Shown here: one piece after another, positions 61,341 to 64,000 of the stretch
Numbering within the stretch: position 1 is the stretch's first letter
Layout of the letters: each line of letters begins with the position of its first letter
Origin: Desulfonatronum thiosulfatophilum
Lineage (GTDB): Bacteria; Desulfobacterota; Desulfovibrionia; Desulfovibrionales; Desulfonatronaceae
NCBI RefSeq assembly: GCF_900104215.1
Contig: NZ_FMXO01000005.1
Location: 62,001-126,000 of the forward strand
Length of the DNA stretch: 64,000 nt
Reading direction: 5' to 3'
Notes under the pieces: model-generated
What the model was told of the DNA's origin: nothing
Seen by the model: only the letters and a program-made list of their open reading frames with translations
Databases searched by the model: none
Made by a program: the position numbers and the translations under genes

Positions 61341-61646
61341 ATGAAGAAGGAAATATTGCCCTCCAACAAACAACAAACCGGGGACGGGAAACCGTCCCCG
61401 GTTTCCCGTTTGCGTCACCCTTTACGCGGTCTGTTGCGTCTCGGGCTGGGCATCGCCCTGATCGTCGGCTTTATCGCCCTGCTGAACAATTTGGAGCGGG
61501 TCACCGGGAAAAGCGAGACCCTTGAAACGTTGCGTGAGGGGGACATCTATGTTGGAGCCTGGTATTGGGACAGTATCCAAGAGGTCTCCGAAGCCATGAG
61601 TTTCATGCGCGGCGCATTGGGCAGAGGCGGCAAGAGGGACGAGTGA
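61341..61646 (+). CDS. Small membrane protein downstream of the transporter
   Basis: A 101-residue protein with a basic, polar N-terminus, one hydrophobic helix (about 35-50, LRLGLGIALIVGFIALL) and a short soluble tail (DIYVGAWYWDSIQEVSEAM). I do not recognise the family. It starts 13 bases after the transporter stop, so it is probably co-transcribed and could be an accessory subunit. ATG 61341 has no clear ribosome site; TTG 61332 is an alternative and reinitiation after the transporter is likely. Confidence 0.6.
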   Translation: MKKEILPSNKQQTGDGKPSPVSRLRHPLRGLLRLGLGIALIVGFIALLNNLERVTGKSETLETLREGDIYVGAWYWDSIQEVSEAMSFMRGALGRGGKRDE

Positions 61647-61774
61647 CGCCGAAACCGCTTTCAACCCCCGTCTTCCGGATGCGCGGTCAAATCTACCCGC
61701 GCGGCCGGACTCGGTTCCGGGCGGCATGCGGTTAAATGGTACCTTTCCAATCTTTTCCAAACGGAGCATCTCCC

Positions 61775-62386
61775 GTGCCCGCTGATTCCAAATCCAAACA
61801 TCTCAAGACTCAGGCCAAGGCGATTCTGGCCGAGGAACGGGAATTCGCTTCCCGAGTGGTCTACTACCGTCGCGCCCAGACCTCTCCCGCTTGGTGGCAC
61901 AACTTCATTCCCTTTAAATTTCTGGTCGAGTATTTCGGTCGGAAAAAGGAAACGTCTCAATTCTCCCAAAAGCATCTGGGCTTCAAGGAAATGGCCTTGC
62001 GGGCGGCCGAGGAAGCCGTACGATCCGGCAACACGGAACGCTCTCGGCAGGGGATGAAAGGCGAACTGCGGGAATTCTGGATGCATGAACAGAAACTGGA
62101 ATCCAGAACTGTCTATGAAAACCTGTCGGCCATGATGGACCTCTTGCTGGATCACTATCTTCGATTGTTGCATACCGAAGAGCGGGAATATCTCTCCATG
62201 ATCCGCAAAGCCTATCGAAATTCAGCTAATTACCAGGAATTTTTGACCGGCATGGAGCAGGTCGAACACGCGGTCGATGAGGGGCTTGTGGAGGCCATGG
62301 GGATGAATCGGCCGGATCCGTACATTCAGAGCAAACAGAAGGCGATCCGGGAGGTCCGCAAACGTGAATTGGAAGATGCGTTCTGA
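61775..62386 (+). CDS. Uncharacterised 203-residue protein, paralogue A
   Basis: Not recognised. A soluble, helical, charged protein; conserved points with its neighbour are AILAEEREFASRV, a short hydrophobic FIPFKFLVEYF, a middle LGFKEMALRAAEEA and the C-terminal LLLDHYLRLLHTEEREYL with RKAYRNSANYQEFL. GTG 61775 was chosen over ATG 61736 because CGGAG precedes it and because the product then has exactly the same length as the convergent paralogue at 62504-63115. It follows the small membrane protein and is likely in the transporter transcript. Confidence 0.7.
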   Translation: MPADSKSKHLKTQAKAILAEEREFASRVVYYRRAQTSPAWWHNFIPFKFLVEYFGRKKETSQFSQKHLGFKEMALRAAEEAVRSGNTERSRQGMKGELREFWMHEQKLESRTVYENLSAMMDLLLDHYLRLLHTEEREYLSMIRKAYRNSANYQEFLTGMEQVEHAVDEGLVEAMGMNRPDPYIQSKQKAIREVRKRELEDAF

Positions 62387-62401
62387 TTGAGCACGCATTT
62401 C

Positions 62402-62437
62402 CAAAATAAAAACCGTGCTCCAACATGAAACACGGTT
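62402..62437 (-). terminator. Terminator of the minus-strand paralogue gene
   Basis: On the minus strand AACCGTG (62437-62431), a 13-base loop and CACGGTT (62417-62411) are followed by TTTATTTTGG, a modest intrinsic terminator. It lies between the two converging paralogues. Confidence 0.6.
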
Positions 62438-62503
62438 CATCCGATATTGACCTTTCTGCCATCTCCGTCTTTAATCTTACCTCTTATTTCGATCTTTCCC
62501 TCC

Positions 62504-63115
62504 TCAAACCGCCTCTCCCTGAAAGAAAAACCGCAGTTCCTCCTCCCGCAACTCGGCTGTTCTTTTTTCAATCCGGTCCATGACGGACCCCGACTCATCC
62601 GAAGAATGGAAGTTTTCCCGCAGGTGCCGGCTGATTTCGTCCTCGGCAGCGGCGAGTTTATTGAGGTAGTACCGATATTCGCCGGATGATCCGTATGCAC
62701 CACGGACCAGTTCCTCCAGAGTTGCGCCCTGTTGACCAAGCATCTCTCGGTAGTGTTCCTCCATGAGCTTCAGAACATTGATCTGTTTTTCGGCCAACTC
62801 AATTTCCGGCTTGGACTCCAGCGGGACTTGGGGAAAATAGTCCTCTGGGCCGTAGTCCTGAATCTCACCGATCTCGATATCCTTGAGAGCCTTGTCCAGG
62901 GCTTTCTTTTTGGTGCCCAGAATATTGTTCGCGAAGTCGTGGATTCCCTGCTTGTACTGGGAGATTTTCATCATGTAGTGGACGAAGAGTATCGGCAGCA
63001 GGATCATCCAGACGGAAACCTCGGGTTTCTTGACCACGTCCTTGGCCAAGCGGTAGGCGAACTGCTGTTCATGGCCGAAGATGATGTCGTATTTTTCCTG
63101 TAAACTCAGTGGCAA
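62504..63115 (-). CDS. Uncharacterised 203-residue protein, paralogue B
   Basis: Not recognised, but clearly related to paralogue A: FGHEQQFAYRLAK matches AEEREFASRV, VWMILLPILFVHYM is its hydrophobic stretch, ILGTKKKALDKALKD matches LGFKEMALRAAEEA, and KLMEEHYREML with RGAYGSSGEYRYYLNKL matches DLLLDHYLRLL with RKAYRNSANYQEFL. It starts with TTG 63115 behind AAGGAG (6-base spacing); the open frame runs further upstream without a ribosome site. It converges on paralogue A and is divergent from the radical SAM gene. Confidence 0.72.
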   Translation of the reverse strand: MPLSLQEKYDIIFGHEQQFAYRLAKDVVKKPEVSVWMILLPILFVHYMMKISQYKQGIHDFANNILGTKKKALDKALKDIEIGEIQDYGPEDYFPQVPLESKPEIELAEKQINVLKLMEEHYREMLGQQGATLEELVRGAYGSSGEYRYYLNKLAAAEDEISRHLRENFHSSDESGSVMDRIEKRTAELREEELRFFFQGEAV

Positions 63116-63284
63116 AGGGAGTCTCCTTGGAGGGTGTTGTGGTGGGTTGTCGAGCCTGTTACACAAATAAAACGTGGAAAGGATAGTCTTTTTTAACTGG
63201 AAAGGCAAAGTTGGCGCATTCGGGGGCACAATTTCATTGTGCCTGAAACCCGGGACGAGCAGGCCTAAACTGGGGGTATCTTCA

Positions 63285-64000
63285 TGAAAGAATCCGATAT
63301 GGATACGGCTGGACAGGACTCCCTTGTCCGAAAAGTACGGCAATGGTGGGAACACAAAGTGTTGCTGGACCCCAAGGACTGGATGCAGATCGAAGTGACC
63401 TCCAAATGCAATGCGGACTGCGCCTACTGTCCCCGGACCGTCTACCGCGATCAGTGGCATGACCGGTTCATGTCCCTGGAAACCTTTCGACGCCTTGTGC
63501 CGGCCCTGCGCAAAACCAAACTGGCCTACTTACAAGGCTGGGGCGAACCCTTTCTGCATCCGGAGTTTCCGACCATGGTCCGTCTGGCCAAGGAAGCCGG
63601 CTGCACCGTGGGCGTGACTACCAATGGTATGCTGTTGACCGAGAAACGTCTGATTCAGGTCATGGATGCGGGATTGGACATTCTGGCCTTCTCCCTGACC
63701 GGGACGACCCCGGAACACAACGACCCGGCCCGAGCCGGAGCGCCGCTGGTCAAGGTGCTGGAACGAATGGACATGGTCCGACGAATCAAGCAGGGGCGGG
63801 GCACTTCCAGGCCCGCGGTGCACATCGCCTACATGCTGCTGCGCTCCGGGCTGGACGATCTGGAAGGATTGCCTCGGCTGATGGCCGACCACGGAGTGGA
63901 ACAGGCCGTGATCAGCGTGCTGGATTTCGAGCCGGGCGTGGAACTCTCCGAGGAAGTGCTCGCGCCCAAGGACGACCGGGAACGCCAGGCCCTAGAGGAG
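63285..64000 (+). CDS. Radical SAM protein, N-terminal part (cut by window edge)
   Basis: The frame is open from ATG 63285 to the window end, 238 complete codons. It contains the radical SAM cluster motif CNADCAYC near residue 46, preceded by WMQIEVTSK, followed by the GWGEPFLHPEF (GGEP-type) segment, the TTNGMLLTEK strand and FSLTGTTPEHND. Such enzymes cleave S-adenosylmethionine to start radical chemistry. The visible part resembles SPASM/twitch-type members, but the C-terminal clusters that would decide are outside. It is divergent from paralogue B (169 bases apart). The substrate is unknown. Confidence 0.85.

Overview
The window reads as a chromosomal segment of a sulfate-reducing deltaproteobacterium, most likely of the order Desulfovibrionales. 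The main pointers are a complete Qrc-type membrane complex (multihaem cytochrome c, molybdopterin-family subunit, 4x[4Fe-4S] subunit and NrfD-like subunit), a 2-oxoacid:ferredoxin oxidoreductase, an in-frame UGA (selenocysteine) codon in selD, and c-type haem motifs even in a sensor kinase. Genus-level assignment is not possible from the sequence alone.

Layout. 1-2.4 kb: a divergent pair of FlgO-family outer-membrane loci (one gene cut by the window edge). 2.6-5.2 kb: korAB on the minus strand, preceded by a 15-bp perfect inverted repeat. 5.4-5.9 kb: ferritin. 6.4-7.8 kb: GDP-mannose pyrophosphorylase/phosphomannose isomerase. 8.1-12.9 kb: qrcABCD with its own promoter and terminator. 13.3-46.2 kb: one long block of translation and transcription genes, starting with tRNA-Thr/Tyr/Gly/Thr-tuf and running through rpmG, tRNA-Trp, secE, nusG, rplKAJL, rpoBC, rpsLG, fusA, a second tuf, and the S10, spc and alpha clusters to rplQ. 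rpmD, infA and adk are missing from the places where they often occur. 46.2-48.5 kb: a LysR regulator with a palindromic operator, and selD with a UGA codon followed by a SECIS-like hairpin. 48.7-50.6 kb: pcnB and a small secreted helix-hairpin-helix protein. 50.6-54.5 kb (minus): family II pyrophosphatase, an orphan CheB and an HD-GYP response regulator. 54.7 kb: tRNA-Pro with terminator. 54.9-63.1 kb: a signalling and transport module. 63.3 kb to the end: a radical SAM gene cut by the edge.

The part I consider most novel is 54.9-63.1 kb. A membrane histidine kinase with a periplasmic CXXCH (haem c) domain and a sigma-54 response regulator face away from a transporter of the putative sulfate exporter (YeiH-like) family. 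The intergenic region has a -24/-12 promoter with exact spacing and upstream inverted repeats, so the regulator probably drives the transporter. The transporter carries a roughly 150-residue soluble, partly coiled-coil segment after its first membrane helix. It is followed by a one-helix small protein and by two convergent, unnamed genes whose products are both 203 residues and clearly paralogous.

I list 69 protein genes (two cut by the window edges), 6 tRNA genes, the L10 leader, a SECIS candidate, promoters, terminators, one dispersed repeat family and the longer intergenic stretches. No CRISPR array, insertion sequence or prophage was seen. Start codons were chosen by Shine-Dalgarno spacing and family length and often lie inside the longest open frame.
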